A DNA stretch of 64,000 nt from Paenibacillus cremeus (lineage in GTDB: Bacteria > Bacillota > Bacilli > Paenibacillales > NBRC-103111). Positions 18,301 through 26,840 of the stretch are shown piece by piece; position 1 is the stretch's first letter; each line of letters opens with the position of its first letter. The position numbers were made by a program, and so were the translations under genes. Location of the stretch: contig NZ_VNJI01000036.1 of NCBI RefSeq assembly GCF_007786445.1, positions 16,422 to 80,421 on the forward strand, given 5' to 3'. The notes below the pieces were generated by a model. It worked only from the letters and a program-made list of their open reading frames with translations, had not been told where the DNA came from and did not search any database.

Positions 18301-20251
18301 GATTGAAGGCAGCTGGAGCGGTACGAAGCCAAGCAATATTCTTCTGAGGGATCCTGGCGCCAGCGATTTCACGATATCTACTAAGCTGAATTTTAATGCT
18401 GCCGCGAATTTTGAATGGGCAGGCCTCATTGTTTACCAGGATGACGGCAATTTGATTTCATTAGGGCGTGACTATTCCGGCTCCAAGCAGATTCGATTCT
18501 CCCAGGTGAAGAACAGCGCGCAGACGGATAAAAATTATGCAGACGTCGTGAATTCCGTAACCGGAGATGTGTATCTCAAGATTGTAAAAACCGGGGCGCA
18601 GTATAAGGGCTATTACAGCAGTGATGGAAGCAGTTGGACTACAACGGCGGATACATTCACCCCTAACCCGGCACTATCGAACCCGAATAATGGAGGCAGT
18701 AATCCGAGCGTAGGGATATTTGTCAGAAAGCTGGGACCGGCTGCCAAAACCGCCGAATTTACCGATTTTAATGTCAATGGCACGATCATACCGTACTGGG
18801 TGCCTGTTTCGATGATTAACGTTACAGGAGCGGGCGGCGGGGCGGTAATCACCACGAATGGCGGGTCGCTTCAAATGTCGGCGCAGGTGCTGCCGGCGAA
18901 TGCAAGCTCCGGCTCGGTCATATGGTCGGTCTATAACACGGATAATACCGCTACCGATAAGGCGGTGATCAGCAGCAGCGGCTTGCTGACGGCTGTAAAG
19001 AACGGACAAGTAAAGGTTGTGGCCAGAGCCTATGACGGTTCCGGCGTAACCGGCAGTGCAACGATCACAATAACGGGGCAGCCTGTTGCGGTCGAGTCTA
19101 TTGCCGTAATGGGAGCGGGCGGAGCAGCAGCTATCGCCACTAAAGGCGGCTCGCTGCAAATGTCGGCACAAGTGCTGCCGGCGAATGCGAGCAACCAAAC
19201 GGTTACATGGTCAGTCTATAACACGGACAATACGACGACCGACAAAGCGGCAATCAGCAGCAGTGGCTTGCTGACGGCTGCGAAAAACGGTCAGGTCAAG
19301 GTGGTGGCTGCGGCTACTGACGGCTCCGGCGTATCCGGAAGCACATTAGTTGATATTTCCAGTCAAGTGCTGCTTGCACCAACCATTCAAACGGTTGTGG
19401 CGGGAACGGGCCATGTCACGATCAGCTGGAGCCCAATGAACGGCGCTGTTACCTATTCGGTGTATCAACGAACAAGCGAAGGCGCTTACGGTGCTGCGCT
19501 GGCAATCGTGAATGGATCTGTGAGCAGCTATGATGCGACTGGTCTGGTAAATGGAACGACTTTTCATTTTATAGTAAAAGCAGTGTATCCAGGGGGCACA
19601 AGCGATGCGTCCAACGAAGTCAGCGCAACCCCGAAGGCGCCAATACAGAATATTACGACTGATAATGCTCCGGCAAGCTGGGTGAACAAAGATGTAACCG
19701 TGACACTGACAGCAATCGACCGCGGTTCAGGTGTAGCTGCTACTTATTACACATTGGACGGCGGGGCTCAGCAATCCGGTACAACGGTCAATATCACCTC
19801 CGAGGGGACGCATACCCTTACTTACTGGAGCGTTGACCAGGAAGGCATTGCGGAAGTGAAGCATACGGCAACAGTTCGAATCGATAAGATCGCACCGACG
19901 GCTAATGTTGTTTTGGATAAGAACACGCTTTGGCCGGCAAATCATCAGCTTGCATCCATCACGGCATCGGTTACAGCGGCCGACAGCCTATCGGGAATAA
20001 ATTCTATCGTTCTTACCTCAATTACAAGCAATGAACCGGATAACGGCTTGGAGGCCGGTGATCAATCGAATGATATTCAAGGGGCGGAATTCGGTACCTT
20101 CGATACTGGCTTTATGCTCCGTGCGGAAAGGACAGGCAATGGAACAGGGCGTATGTACACGATAACTTATACGGTTACGGATAACGCAGGGAATACAACG
20201 AATGCTTCCGCAATTATAGTGGTGCCTCACGATCAATCGGGGAAAAAGTAG
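15395..20251 (+). CDS. secreted multidomain GH55-like beta-helix protein
   Basis: A 1618-residue exported protein. Order: signal peptide (to about 29); Fn3 domain (32-122); a parallel beta-helix catalytic region (about 125-680) with GFYTQVSGLGQ, AVSQAAPMRRLHVKG, IREKPFLTFD and LWIWRADHGAGAGWTSN, which resembles bacterial GH55 beta-1,3-glucanases as I remember them; a Big_4-like domain (675-752); two Big_2 Ig-like domains (752-940); a laminin-G/DUF1349-like domain (940-1127); two more Big_2 (1130-1324); Fn3 (1325-1415); an OmpL47-like domain (1415-1497); and a 120-residue C-terminal module shared with the giant lyase at 37396. Probable role: extracellular laminarin-type glucan degradation. The GH55 call is from recalled motifs and needs a profile search. 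Confidence 0.7.
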   Translation: MFRRSISAIIALVLFLSVFTVGAGISYAINTDIPDQPGITATTTNSVSLSWAAIQGADGYNVYRSQGGNGVFLRVNTSIVVPNSYTDTSLNANTRYDYKISFVIGGVESYLSVAASGLTQPDFGPNVYVFDPTMPAVDIQSISTNVFTQQESNQFGSDRYALLFKPGNYNTNVRVGFYTQVSGLGQVPDDVTINGGVTVDANWMANHNATDNFWRSVENLSVVPSSGNMLWAVSQAAPMRRLHVKGGLTLHDQGGWASGGFLADSRVDGGVVSGSQQQWMSRNSQWSNWNGSLWNMTFVGDVNAPADNWPTNANTVVDKTPMIREKPFLTFDTSVNQYKVFVPNVASDTSGTSWAGGYTAGASIPIENFLIANPSTSIASINSALDQGKNLLFTPGIYHLNDTIRVTNPNTVVMGLGFATLIPDNGQVAMSVADVDGVKISGLLFEAGSNHSASLMEVGSAGSSADHSANPTFLYDLTLRIGGAIAGSADVGLKINSNNVIGDDLWIWRADHGAGAGWTSNPSINGLIVNGNNVIMYGLFNEHHEQYQTLWNGNGGRVYFYQSEIPYDVPSQSAWMSSGGAVNGFASYKVADSVTTHEAYGIGVYSFFRDADVKLESAIEAPDTPGVKIHHATTVYLSGYGEITHIANKTGTAVKSGAMRTTLTDYVPRTTTSITPVNIATITGKAPALPAFVTQKFTDSTTKQAPVAWGSIDPSQYASVGTFTVQGTVNAAADASNNPVRALANVTVNPAPNVAVTDIAVTSAGNVNAIATKGGTLQMAATVTPANADNLAVAWSVLNLDGSVTDKATISAGGLLTAAKDGLVKVVASAVDGTGVTASQTITISGQIVKVSSITVVGQNNAAAIIYKGGTLQMLANVLPANADIKAFTWSVVNGTGSATIDSSGLLTAKSDGTVSVVATASDGSGVKGTQTIAISGQALVLNNGWSWVRESRDNWALTGNPNVMRLTTIEGSWSGTKPSNILLRDPGASDFTISTKLNFNAAANFEWAGLIVYQDDGNLISLGRDYSGSKQIRFSQVKNSAQTDKNYADVVNSVTGDVYLKIVKTGAQYKGYYSSDGSSWTTTADTFTPNPALSNPNNGGSNPSVGIFVRKLGPAAKTAEFTDFNVNGTIIPYWVPVSMINVTGAGGGAVITTNGGSLQMSAQVLPANASSGSVIWSVYNTDNTATDKAVISSSGLLTAVKNGQVKVVARAYDGSGVTGSATITITGQPVAVESIAVMGAGGAAAIATKGGSLQMSAQVLPANASNQTVTWSVYNTDNTTTDKAAISSSGLLTAAKNGQVKVVAAATDGSGVSGSTLVDISSQVLLAPTIQTVVAGTGHVTISWSPMNGAVTYSVYQRTSEGAYGAALAIVNGSVSSYDATGLVNGTTFHFIVKAVYPGGTSDASNEVSATPKAPIQNITTDNAPASWVNKDVTVTLTAIDRGSGVAATYYTLDGGAQQSGTTVNITSEGTHTLTYWSVDQEGIAEVKHTATVRIDKIAPTANVVLDKNTLWPANHQLASITASVTAADSLSGINSIVLTSITSNEPDNGLEAGDQSNDIQGAEFGTFDTGFMLRAERTGNGTGRMYTITYTVTDNAGNTTNASAIIVVPHDQSGKK

Positions 20252-20267
20252 GTTTTGCCAATTCAAG

Positions 20268-20313
20268 CCAACTATTGAGGATATAAGATACCCGGTAGTT
20301 GGTTTGTTTTTTG
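20268..20313 (+). terminator. rho-independent terminator
   Basis: CCAACTA (20268-20274) and TAGTTGG (20296-20302) close a long stem-loop followed by TTTGTTTTTTG. It terminates the GH55-like gene. The 300 bases behind it hold no recognised gene. Confidence 0.75.
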
Positions 20314-20627
20314 TACATAAAAATTCAGGCCCCGTCGCGTGACGTGGCCCTTCTACAAGCATTGAACAATACGAGGACGAGTTTAAACCCATCCGTGCTT
20401 CTCCAACCATACCTTACCTAATTCCGTTCAATATTTTACGCTCCCGTGATCCGCAGCAAGGAACGTTGAGTTGAATAATTAAATATTTCTTTGGTAAAAT
20501 TTTCATGCTAACATTTTTACTTATAGCAAATTCTAATTATTTTTGTAATGCGAATCTGGTTAGGATTGATACTATACACTAATGGACAATTATTTATCAT
20601 TTTATTACGTCATAAGGAGTGAAACAC

Positions 20628-21182
20628 ATGTCAAAGCCGTATTTAATAGTTGTCACTGGAAGGCCAGGTTCAGGGAAAACAACATTTTCTAAGGAGCTTG
20701 GTAATGAGATTTTTATGCCAGTAATCAGCCGGGATCAGATTAAGGAAGGGTATGTACATACTTTCGGCAAAAGACATAACGAGCTTCCGGAGGAAGCCAA
20801 TAAAACGGCCACGGAAATCTTCTTTGATACGCTCATGGGGCTGATAACAAACAACGTGTCGGTGATTGCTGAAGCAGCGTTCCAGCACAGGATATGGTCG
20901 ACCATGCTTGAGCAGTTCATGGGAAAGGCGCGGGTCTATCTGTTGATTTGCAAGGTTGACGAAAAGATCGCGCTCGACAGGTTTGTCCGGCGGGGGCTTG
21001 ACAACCCACTTCGGGAGTACTTCCATGGCGATAAGGGAGTCGACATGGCCAGAAAAGGAATTGAATTGAGCGTAAGCCCTTACGAGGAACCCCAGATCGA
21101 CGTCCCTAAATTCTATATTGACACTTCAGGGAAATACAACCCCTCCATTAAGGAACTAAGCAGGATAATTTTTGGCGAATAG
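20628..21182 (+). CDS. small P-loop kinase-like ATP-binding protein
   Basis: A 184-residue cytoplasmic protein. The Walker A motif GRPGSGKTT is at residues 10-18 and VIAEAAF may be the Walker-B-like strand. I chose ATG 20628 because AAGGAG at 20614-20619 fits it; an upstream GTG overlaps this ribosome site. The size and the LDRFVRRGLDNPLR lid-like region recall AAA_33 nucleotide or antibiotic kinases (for example chloramphenicol phosphotransferase-like proteins). The substrate is unknown. It is a single gene in its own unit, next to the IS element. Confidence 0.75.
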   Translation: MSKPYLIVVTGRPGSGKTTFSKELGNEIFMPVISRDQIKEGYVHTFGKRHNELPEEANKTATEIFFDTLMGLITNNVSVIAEAAFQHRIWSTMLEQFMGKARVYLLICKVDEKIALDRFVRRGLDNPLREYFHGDKGVDMARKGIELSVSPYEEPQIDVPKFYIDTSGKYNPSIKELSRIIFGE

Positions 21183-21410
21183 GATAGGCGATCTAGAACA
21201 AGAAAAGATATTTATCAACGAGAAGCCAAAAGACCCGAAGTCTGAAAAGCTATTCCATCGACAATAAGAAATTTACGTTATACGACGGGTACGATAGTCA
21301 TAATGAACGAGGCGGCCCCATTTCGCTTAACGTAGGTTACATTTGGTAAAAATGTGTAGTGGATTCTACTAAAACCAAATGCAGAGCTACATTCGAAAGG
21401 AGCCGCTACT

Positions 21411-22538
21411 ATGAAGGATTACACAAAATTCGTTGGTTTAGACGTATCAAAAGATTCAATTTCTGTTGCTGTTGCTGATGCAGGTCGGGGTGAGCCACGT
21501 TTTCTCGGAAACGTTCCGCATACACCTGAAGCTATTCGCAAGTTGATGAAAAAAATAGGCACTCCTGAGCAATTGCATGTATGCTATGAGGCAGGACCAA
21601 CAGGCTATGGTCTTTTCAGACTCCTCATCTCCCTAGGAATTGACTGTATCGTTGTAGCACCGACACTTATCCCTAAGCGCGCTGGAGACCGCGTTAAAAC
21701 GGACCGAAGGGATTCTTTAAAACTTGCAAAACTTCTTCGTGCCGGTGAACTTACACCGGTTTGGACTCCAGATGAAGATCATGAAGCATTAAGAGACCTT
21801 GTCCGCGCTCGCCATGACGCAAAGGAAGATCTGCAGCGCGCTCGTCTTCGCCTCGTTCAATTTTTGCTTCGTCATGATCTGCGTTCTCCCCAAGGAGTTC
21901 GAAATTGGTCGGTTAAACATCGCGAATGGTTGAACAGTCTGCATTTTGAAAAATCCTCGTTACGGATTGTTTTTCAAGAGTATCTTCATTCTATCGATGA
22001 AGTGTCCGACCGCATGAAGCGTATCGAAGCTGAAATTCATGAGCAGGCCATGCGCAGTGTTCACGCTCCTGTCATCCAAGCTCTTCAAACCATGCGTGGT
22101 GTCGCTGAGGTAACTGCCACCACATTAGTAGCCGAAATTGGACAGTTCTCTCGTTTCTCAAGCCCCAGGCAATTAATGTCTTACGCTGGGCTTGTACCTA
22201 AAGAATATTCAAGTGGAGCTACCAGATGGCAAGGGTCCATCACCAAGGTGGGCAATGCTCACATTCGCCATGTCGTCGTAGAATCCGCCTGGGCGTACCG
22301 TTACTCCCCTTCCTTAAAAGGGCAACTCCTTGTTCGCCAGAAAGGTCAAGATCCCGAGGCCAGGCGCATTGCTTGGAAAGCTCAACATCGTTTGCATAAA
22401 AAATATTCTCAAATCACTTCTCGAGGGAATGCTGGTAAAAAGGCCGCCGTTGCTGTTGCTAGGGAACTCATGGGGTTCATTTGGGCTATTGGTTGTGAAA
22501 TTGAAAAGAAGCAAGCAGAAGCTATTTCGGCAGCTTAA
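21411..22538 (+). CDS. IS110 family transposase (DEDD recombinase)
   Basis: A 375-residue transposase that appears intact. The N-terminal RuvC-like domain shows the DEDD set: Asp11 in GLDVSKDS, Glu60 in CYEAGPTGYGL, Asp98 and Asp101 in KTDRRDSLKLAKLLR. The C-terminal Tnp domain contains TMRGVAEVTATTLVAEIG and SYAGLVPKEYSSG with QGSITKVGNAHIR, where the catalytic Ser is expected. AAAGGAG precedes the ATG. In this family the enzyme works with a bridge RNA encoded in the non-coding end of the element. Confidence 0.93.
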   Translation: MKDYTKFVGLDVSKDSISVAVADAGRGEPRFLGNVPHTPEAIRKLMKKIGTPEQLHVCYEAGPTGYGLFRLLISLGIDCIVVAPTLIPKRAGDRVKTDRRDSLKLAKLLRAGELTPVWTPDEDHEALRDLVRARHDAKEDLQRARLRLVQFLLRHDLRSPQGVRNWSVKHREWLNSLHFEKSSLRIVFQEYLHSIDEVSDRMKRIEAEIHEQAMRSVHAPVIQALQTMRGVAEVTATTLVAEIGQFSRFSSPRQLMSYAGLVPKEYSSGATRWQGSITKVGNAHIRHVVVESAWAYRYSPSLKGQLLVRQKGQDPEARRIAWKAQHRLHKKYSQITSRGNAGKKAAVAVARELMGFIWAIGCEIEKKQAEAISAA

Positions 22539-22776
22539 CCATTCATTTAGAATCGCACTGGTTTAAACGAATAATTTGAGGTTTTGGCTCGGAGGCAAAG
22601 CTCTGGTAAGGAGAACCCTCTTGTTGAACTATGCACTAGGTCTGTTTTTATAACCAAATGTGCGCCGTTAGTCCGAGGCAGCTCCACGACGGATGGATTG
22701 AAATGCGGTAACCAACCCGCGCATATCAGACTGTTAACCACCGTCAACTCCTTTGCCTTCGTGCCAAGATCTTAAA

Positions 22777-22903
22777 GCATTCTCTTTTTCAGCGTGGACA
22801 TTATATCCTTTCTCTCCGTTTGATTGTCAAGGACGCAAAGTCACCGTCCTTGACAATCACTTCGCGAAAGAATCTTTTGGTTATTAGGCTGAAAAAAAGA
22901 ATG
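22777..22903 (+). ncRNA. nested hairpin structure in the IS 3' end, possible bridge-RNA segment or boundary
   Basis: An outer inverted pair (CATTCTCTTTTTCAGC near 22777-22792 and its near-complement near 22888-22903, 15 of 16 matching) encloses a perfect 14-base-pair stem: GATTGTCAAGGACG (22822-22835) and CGTCCTTGACAATC (22845-22858) with a 9-base loop. It lies in the long non-coding end where IS1111-type guide RNAs are expected. The RNA itself is inferred only. Confidence 0.4.
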
Positions 22904-23125
22904 TAAAGAATAAAGAAAACCATTCCAAAAAATGGGGTGTTGACCGCCTCGTTCATATCAGTTCAACCATAACAGGGAGCAGACCGACTCGGAGCTAATC
23001 CCTGTTTCATTGAAGTAACTGGCAGATTTGTTTAATAAACAGGCAGGGGGAAGCGAAAAGTGGAAGAAACCATTAGAGAAGCTCTACCCGCGGAGATGTG
23101 TCTAGAAATCTAAAGAGGTGAGCCT

Positions 23126-23507
23126 ATGGCAGTCGTAAAAACCATGAAACAGGATATTGATATGTTGGCAGGTTGCTTCGAGCTGAAGCTGAGACCGAAG
23201 GCGAAATGGGCATGCTCCTTGTTGGAAATGTTGGCATTAACCGAATAAGAGCGAATTGCTCCGATTTTAAAGGAATCCGGACAATTTCCCAAATGATTAA
23301 CCAGCCACATGCGTTCGAAGCGCTGCTTCATGGGTGTACTATCAAAATGCAAGAGAGAGGGAACGCCGTCTGGCGCAACGGGTTGTGAATGGGGAGCGGA
23401 ATTGGCCAGCCGAATATAATCAGCCGCACGTAGGACGATGGAAGAAGCACTGTTTTTATCAACCGACCGTGAAAGAATGTGAAAATGTATATAATACGTT
23501 TGGTTGA
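23126..23507 (+). pseudogene. CwlJ/SleB-like spore cortex hydrolase, frameshifted
   Basis: A good start region (AGAGGTG, then ATG 23126) encodes MAVVKTMKQDIDMLAG; the reading then continues in another frame as LLRAEAETEGEMGMLLVGNV and INRIRANCSDF, and after a second shift as RRLAQRVVNGERNWPAEYNQ and HCFYQPTVKECENVYNTFG before TGA at 23505. Put together it is a complete Hydrolase_2 domain of the CwlJ type (about 140 residues), with the catalytic Glu of the RAEAE motif. Two frameshifts inactivate it. In the family these enzymes degrade cortex peptidoglycan during germination. Confidence 0.85.
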
Positions 23508-23560
23508 CAAGAACTTTATCTCATTAATGCCGCGTAAATCGCGGCTTTTTTGGTTTTAGT
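23504..23560 (+). repeat. TGTCGGG-family repeat, copy A (left half)
   Basis: TTGACAAGAACTTTATCTCA is followed by a GCCGCG-TAAAT-CGCGGC hairpin and TTTTTT, the same order as in the other copies. The TGTCGGG tip is degenerate because the copy directly abuts and overlaps the end of the broken cwlJ gene. The hairpin can act as a terminator. Confidence 0.75.
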
Positions 23561-23672
23561 GGAAGTTGTCGATCGAGCAGGTCAAGCAGACACCGGCATT
23601 TTCCACTATTTACATACTATACTTTACAATACCCCGTATGGTATAACAATTATCGGGGGGGATTAACCAATT

Positions 23673-23873
23673 ATGACCATTCAACAATTTTTGAAGCTTG
23701 AAGAATCCGACCAACTGGAAATATGGGTAGCATTTCAAGCCTTGAAGCCAGCGGAATTTGAAGTCTTTCTACTTTGGTTCCAGGATCATCTAGCAAGACG
23801 GGAATTGCGCCAACTGGTTGCTCGAGTCAATCAAACGTTCGTATTAGGAAATTCGTGCTCAGTGGCGGAGTAG
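23673..23873 (+). CDS. small hypothetical protein, 66 residues
   Basis: Starts at ATG 23673 behind CGGGGGGG. The sequence begins MTIQQFLKLEESDQLEIWVA and includes KPAEFEVFLLWFQDHL; no membrane segment or known motif. A fragment of a related sequence (FQVLEPAEFEVFL) occurs at 30774-30840 fused to a broken metallo-hydrolase, so it is a family repeated in this genome. Function unknown. The preceding 50 bases are AT-rich with TATACT, a possible -10 box. Confidence 0.5.
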   Translation: MTIQQFLKLEESDQLEIWVAFQALKPAEFEVFLLWFQDHLARRELRQLVARVNQTFVLGNSCSVAE

Positions 23874-23936
23874 AATTGAGGAGCGGGAAGCGGCGTCTGC
23901 AACGCAGTGAATCTGGTGCTACTTACATAAATTAAT

Positions 23937-23968
23937 AAGGCCCGTAGTAATGGGCTTTTCTTTTTTTA
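23937..23968 (+). terminator. rho-independent terminator
   Basis: AAGGCCC and GGGCTT form a short stem around GTAGTAAT, followed by TTCTTTTTTT. It lies behind the 66-residue gene. Confidence 0.65.
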
Positions 23969-24145
23969 TCTAGTTTTTTGACCGCCGTAAGGCGTTGAGC
24001 ACACGGATACGACACATGGATGAACCGCGTATTGTCCAGCGACACAAACTTAGGCGCTTTAAGATCCCTGTAATGTTAGTCGGGGGAAGAGGAGAAAGTT
24101 GTTCAAAAGAGCGATTATCGCAACCTGCACTTAGACCGCTATCAA

Positions 24146-24168
24146 GCACCCATGAGGTGCCTTTTTTT
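24146..24168 (+). terminator. rho-independent terminator
   Basis: GCACC-CATGA-GGTGC at 24146-24160 is followed by CTTTTTTT. It may be an independent terminator or a leader attenuator about 100 bases before the second YesM gene. The rest of 23874-24263 holds no supported gene. Confidence 0.65.
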
Positions 24169-24263
24169 CGACTTTACACGATGAGAACTGTAAGACGGCG
24201 GAGGAGGCACGACCGGGAGGTTGGGCCATCCGTCAAACAAAGATATGAAAGGGATGACCCCAC

Positions 24264-26057
24264 TTGTGGCAGAAGCTCGCGAACTGGAACACCTTGCGCA
24301 ATCAGATGTTGGCCGGATTCGTGTCGGTTATGATCGTGGTTTTGGTCTGTGTGGGCCTCCTTACGTTCAATTCAGTTTCCACGCTTCTGAATACGAAGGC
24401 AGAAACGCAGATGAAGCAAACCGCTAGTCTAACTGACGGCAGGCTGGAAGCGCTTATTAATCAGATGGATACGCTGACATTGCAAGCGATTAACGACCCG
24501 CGCCTACAGCAGCTCTTTTTCTCACTTGCAAACGGCGAAGCCGTAAGTTTCAGCCAGCGGCAGGCTATGATGCAAATCTACAATCATATTCAAGCGTATA
24601 GTAACGGCGTAAACAGCGTCGAGCTGTATTCCTCAGATTTGAAGCGGATGTATCCACTGGATGAACAAAGCTTGACGAATCGAGTGACGAGCAACTGGAT
24701 TGATCAGGCAGACAAGGAAAAAGGAAAGCTGGTTTGGATCGGCAACGATCCTAGAGACCCTGATTCAGTCCTCGCGATTCGACGTATTAATTTAATTGAT
24801 CGCTGGTTCTCTAACGGCGGTTATTTGCTTGTGACAATTAAGCGCAGCTATTTTGAATTTCAGGCGGAGATGTCTCAGTCAGGTCATCGGGAGTTAATGC
24901 TGCTAGCCGATAGCGCGTCGAGACCGATTGTGGGCGATGGTTCAGCACTCGCGGTTGTATCCGAACTGATGCAGGAGGATTCCGATAAGGTTACGCTCGA
25001 GGGGCAGCGATATATTTTAGTTAAAAAGCTTTCAGAGAAGACCGGCTGGACGCTGATGATCCTGTATCCGGTCAGCGAGATTACTGACGGGATATCCATC
25101 TTGCGTGTGGCGATTTTCGTCTCCGGAGCGATAGGCTCTGTTCTCTTTACTATTTTGTCTTTCTTGCTTTCGATGATGATCACGCAGCCGATTCTACGGC
25201 TGATGCGGGCGATGAGAAATACCAGGCAAGGCGTTTTAAAGCCGAATCTATCGAAAACGTATACGACAGAGCTGAACGACCTTAATATGACCTATAACCA
25301 GATGGTAGAAAATATTAATCGACTCATTAAACTGGTCTATGAGAAAGAAATACTCCAAAGCAGGACGGAACTGCTGGCGCTGCAAGCCCAAATCAATCCG
25401 CATTTTTTATATAATACCCTGGAGGCGCTTTATTGGTCATTAGAAGGAAAAGGGGAGGAAGAACTGGCCAATCTTGTGGTCTCGATGTCCGATTTATTTC
25501 GTTATGTGATCAGCGGGCCGAATAAGGAAGAATGGGTGACATTGGGCGATGAGCTGGATCATGTGAAACGGTATTTGGGCATTATTAGCGTAAGATTCGG
25601 TTCCCGTCTGGAATGGCAAATTCATGCCGCGGATCAATTTAGCAGCGTTCCGATTCCGAAGCTGCTGATACAGCCTTTGGTGGAGAATGCGATTCTTCAC
25701 GGCATGGAAGGGAAAACAGGCCCCGGTCTAGTTACGATTACCGTGGAGCCGTCGCCAATGAACCCGTCCGATCTGCGGATTACAGTCAGTGACGATGGAC
25801 CGGGTATGGATGATCGTACGCGGAGAGACGTCATGGGGGCTGGCAATAGCGAAAGTACTTCATCCGGCAAAGGGAAGGGCATGGGACTATCCAATGTCAT
25901 GCGCCGCATTAAGCTCTATTACCCATCGCAAGCCGGAGAGAATCGCGGGTTGTCGATTGACAGCACGCCCGGACAAGGGACAAGCGTTCGATTTGATATT
26001 CCGATTCATAGGGAGGTTCACCATGATTCCATCGGGGAAAACAATTCTAGTCGTTGA
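24264..26057 (+). CDS. YesM-type sensor histidine kinase
   Basis: A 597-residue kinase starting at TTG 24264, with GAAAGGG about 10 bases upstream. Two membrane helices (about 15-36 and 288-312) frame an extracytoplasmic sensor region; a HAMP segment follows, then QAQINPHFLYNTLEALYWS with the probable phospho-acceptor His380. The ATPase domain has VENAILHG and DDGPGMDD. It overlaps the response regulator gene by 35 bases. By position it should control the CUT1 transporter at 26929-30149. The stimulus is unknown. Confidence 0.9.
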   Translation: MWQKLANWNTLRNQMLAGFVSVMIVVLVCVGLLTFNSVSTLLNTKAETQMKQTASLTDGRLEALINQMDTLTLQAINDPRLQQLFFSLANGEAVSFSQRQAMMQIYNHIQAYSNGVNSVELYSSDLKRMYPLDEQSLTNRVTSNWIDQADKEKGKLVWIGNDPRDPDSVLAIRRINLIDRWFSNGGYLLVTIKRSYFEFQAEMSQSGHRELMLLADSASRPIVGDGSALAVVSELMQEDSDKVTLEGQRYILVKKLSEKTGWTLMILYPVSEITDGISILRVAIFVSGAIGSVLFTILSFLLSMMITQPILRLMRAMRNTRQGVLKPNLSKTYTTELNDLNMTYNQMVENINRLIKLVYEKEILQSRTELLALQAQINPHFLYNTLEALYWSLEGKGEEELANLVVSMSDLFRYVISGPNKEEWVTLGDELDHVKRYLGIISVRFGSRLEWQIHAADQFSSVPIPKLLIQPLVENAILHGMEGKTGPGLVTITVEPSPMNPSDLRITVSDDGPGMDDRTRRDVMGAGNSESTSSGKGKGMGLSNVMRRIKLYYPSQAGENRGLSIDSTPGQGTSVRFDIPIHREVHHDSIGENNSSR

Positions 26058-26802
26058 CGATGAACCGTTGACAAGAGAAGGCATTCGTAAATCGTTAGAG
26101 TCCTGGTCGGCAGGACGCCATCAAATATTAAGCAGCAGCAATGGCACAGAAGCTTTGGAGCTGCTCAAAAGCCGCCTCGTCCATCTGCTCATCACCGATA
26201 TTCGGATGCCGGAGGTGAGCGGTCTTCAGGTGGTGGAAGCCATCCATAGCACGCTTCATAAGCCGGTTGTCATTATTATATCGGGTCACCCCGACTTTCA
26301 GTATGCCCAATCCGCGATCCAACTGGGCGTCGTCAACTACCTACTCAAACCGGTACAAAAAAGCAAGCTGCTTGAAGCCGTTGAGCAGGCGCTGCGGATT
26401 GAAGAAGAACGAGGTCGGGTGGAAGCGATGGAGAAAATCGTAGATTCCCGACTTATGCAGGCAAAGATGGAAGCGAATCACTACAGCCCGCCTGTTCAAC
26501 AGGCCGTAGCTTATGTGGAGGAGCATTTGAAAGAGCCGCTTGGCATGCGCGAAATCGCGAACCAAATTCATCTGAATCCAAGCTATTTCAGCGCGCTGTT
26601 TAAAGAGCAGACGGGTATGACGTTCAGCGAATATGTTTCGCGGATCCGAATCCAGAAAGCTAAAGAGCTGCTTTTGCAAACGCGGCTTACGATTGCCGAC
26701 ATTTCGGAGCAGGTGGGGTATCAAACACCGAAATATTTTATCAAGATCTTTAAAGATTACGAAGGAATCAGTCCGAATCAATATCGCAAGCAGGTCGATT
26801 GA
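26023..26802 (+). CDS. YesN-type response regulator (REC plus AraC HTH)
   Basis: A 259-residue regulator. I set the start at ATG 26023, preceded by GGGAGG and beginning MIPSGKTILVVDDEP; a longer upstream frame only overlaps the kinase. The receiver domain has the DDE pocket, phospho-acceptor Asp59 in ITDIRMPEVSG and LLKPVQ. The C-terminal AraC domain ends YQTPKYFIKIFKDYEGISP. Like the other regulator in the window it is a short YesN without the usual linker. It presumably activates the downstream transporter promoter. Confidence 0.9.
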   Translation: MIPSGKTILVVDDEPLTREGIRKSLESWSAGRHQILSSSNGTEALELLKSRLVHLLITDIRMPEVSGLQVVEAIHSTLHKPVVIIISGHPDFQYAQSAIQLGVVNYLLKPVQKSKLLEAVEQALRIEEERGRVEAMEKIVDSRLMQAKMEANHYSPPVQQAVAYVEEHLKEPLGMREIANQIHLNPSYFSALFKEQTGMTFSEYVSRIRIQKAKELLLQTRLTIADISEQVGYQTPKYFIKIFKDYEGISPNQYRKQVD

Positions 26803-26840
26803 GGCTGACTTAGAAGCAAACATCTAAAAATAGTGGAATA

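Larger units (their letters stand above)
21303..22956 (+). mobile_element. IS110 family insertion sequence, IS1111 group
   Basis: Inverted copies of ATGAACGAGGCGG lie at 21303-21315 and, reversed, 22944-22956, and the match resumes inward with CCCCATTT after a 6-base offset. Between them is one transposase gene with a short 5' region (about 100 bases) and a long 3' non-coding end (about 400 bases). Subterminal inverted repeats and a long 3' end are features of the IS1111 branch. IS110 elements do not make target duplications, so the exact tips cannot be set from one copy. Confidence 0.8.

Noticed and set aside
15395..20251. Repeated Big_2 segments considered as possible tandem DNA repeats or CRISPR-like units
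   Set aside because: They are protein-domain repeats in one coding frame with diverged third positions, not short regular DNA repeats.
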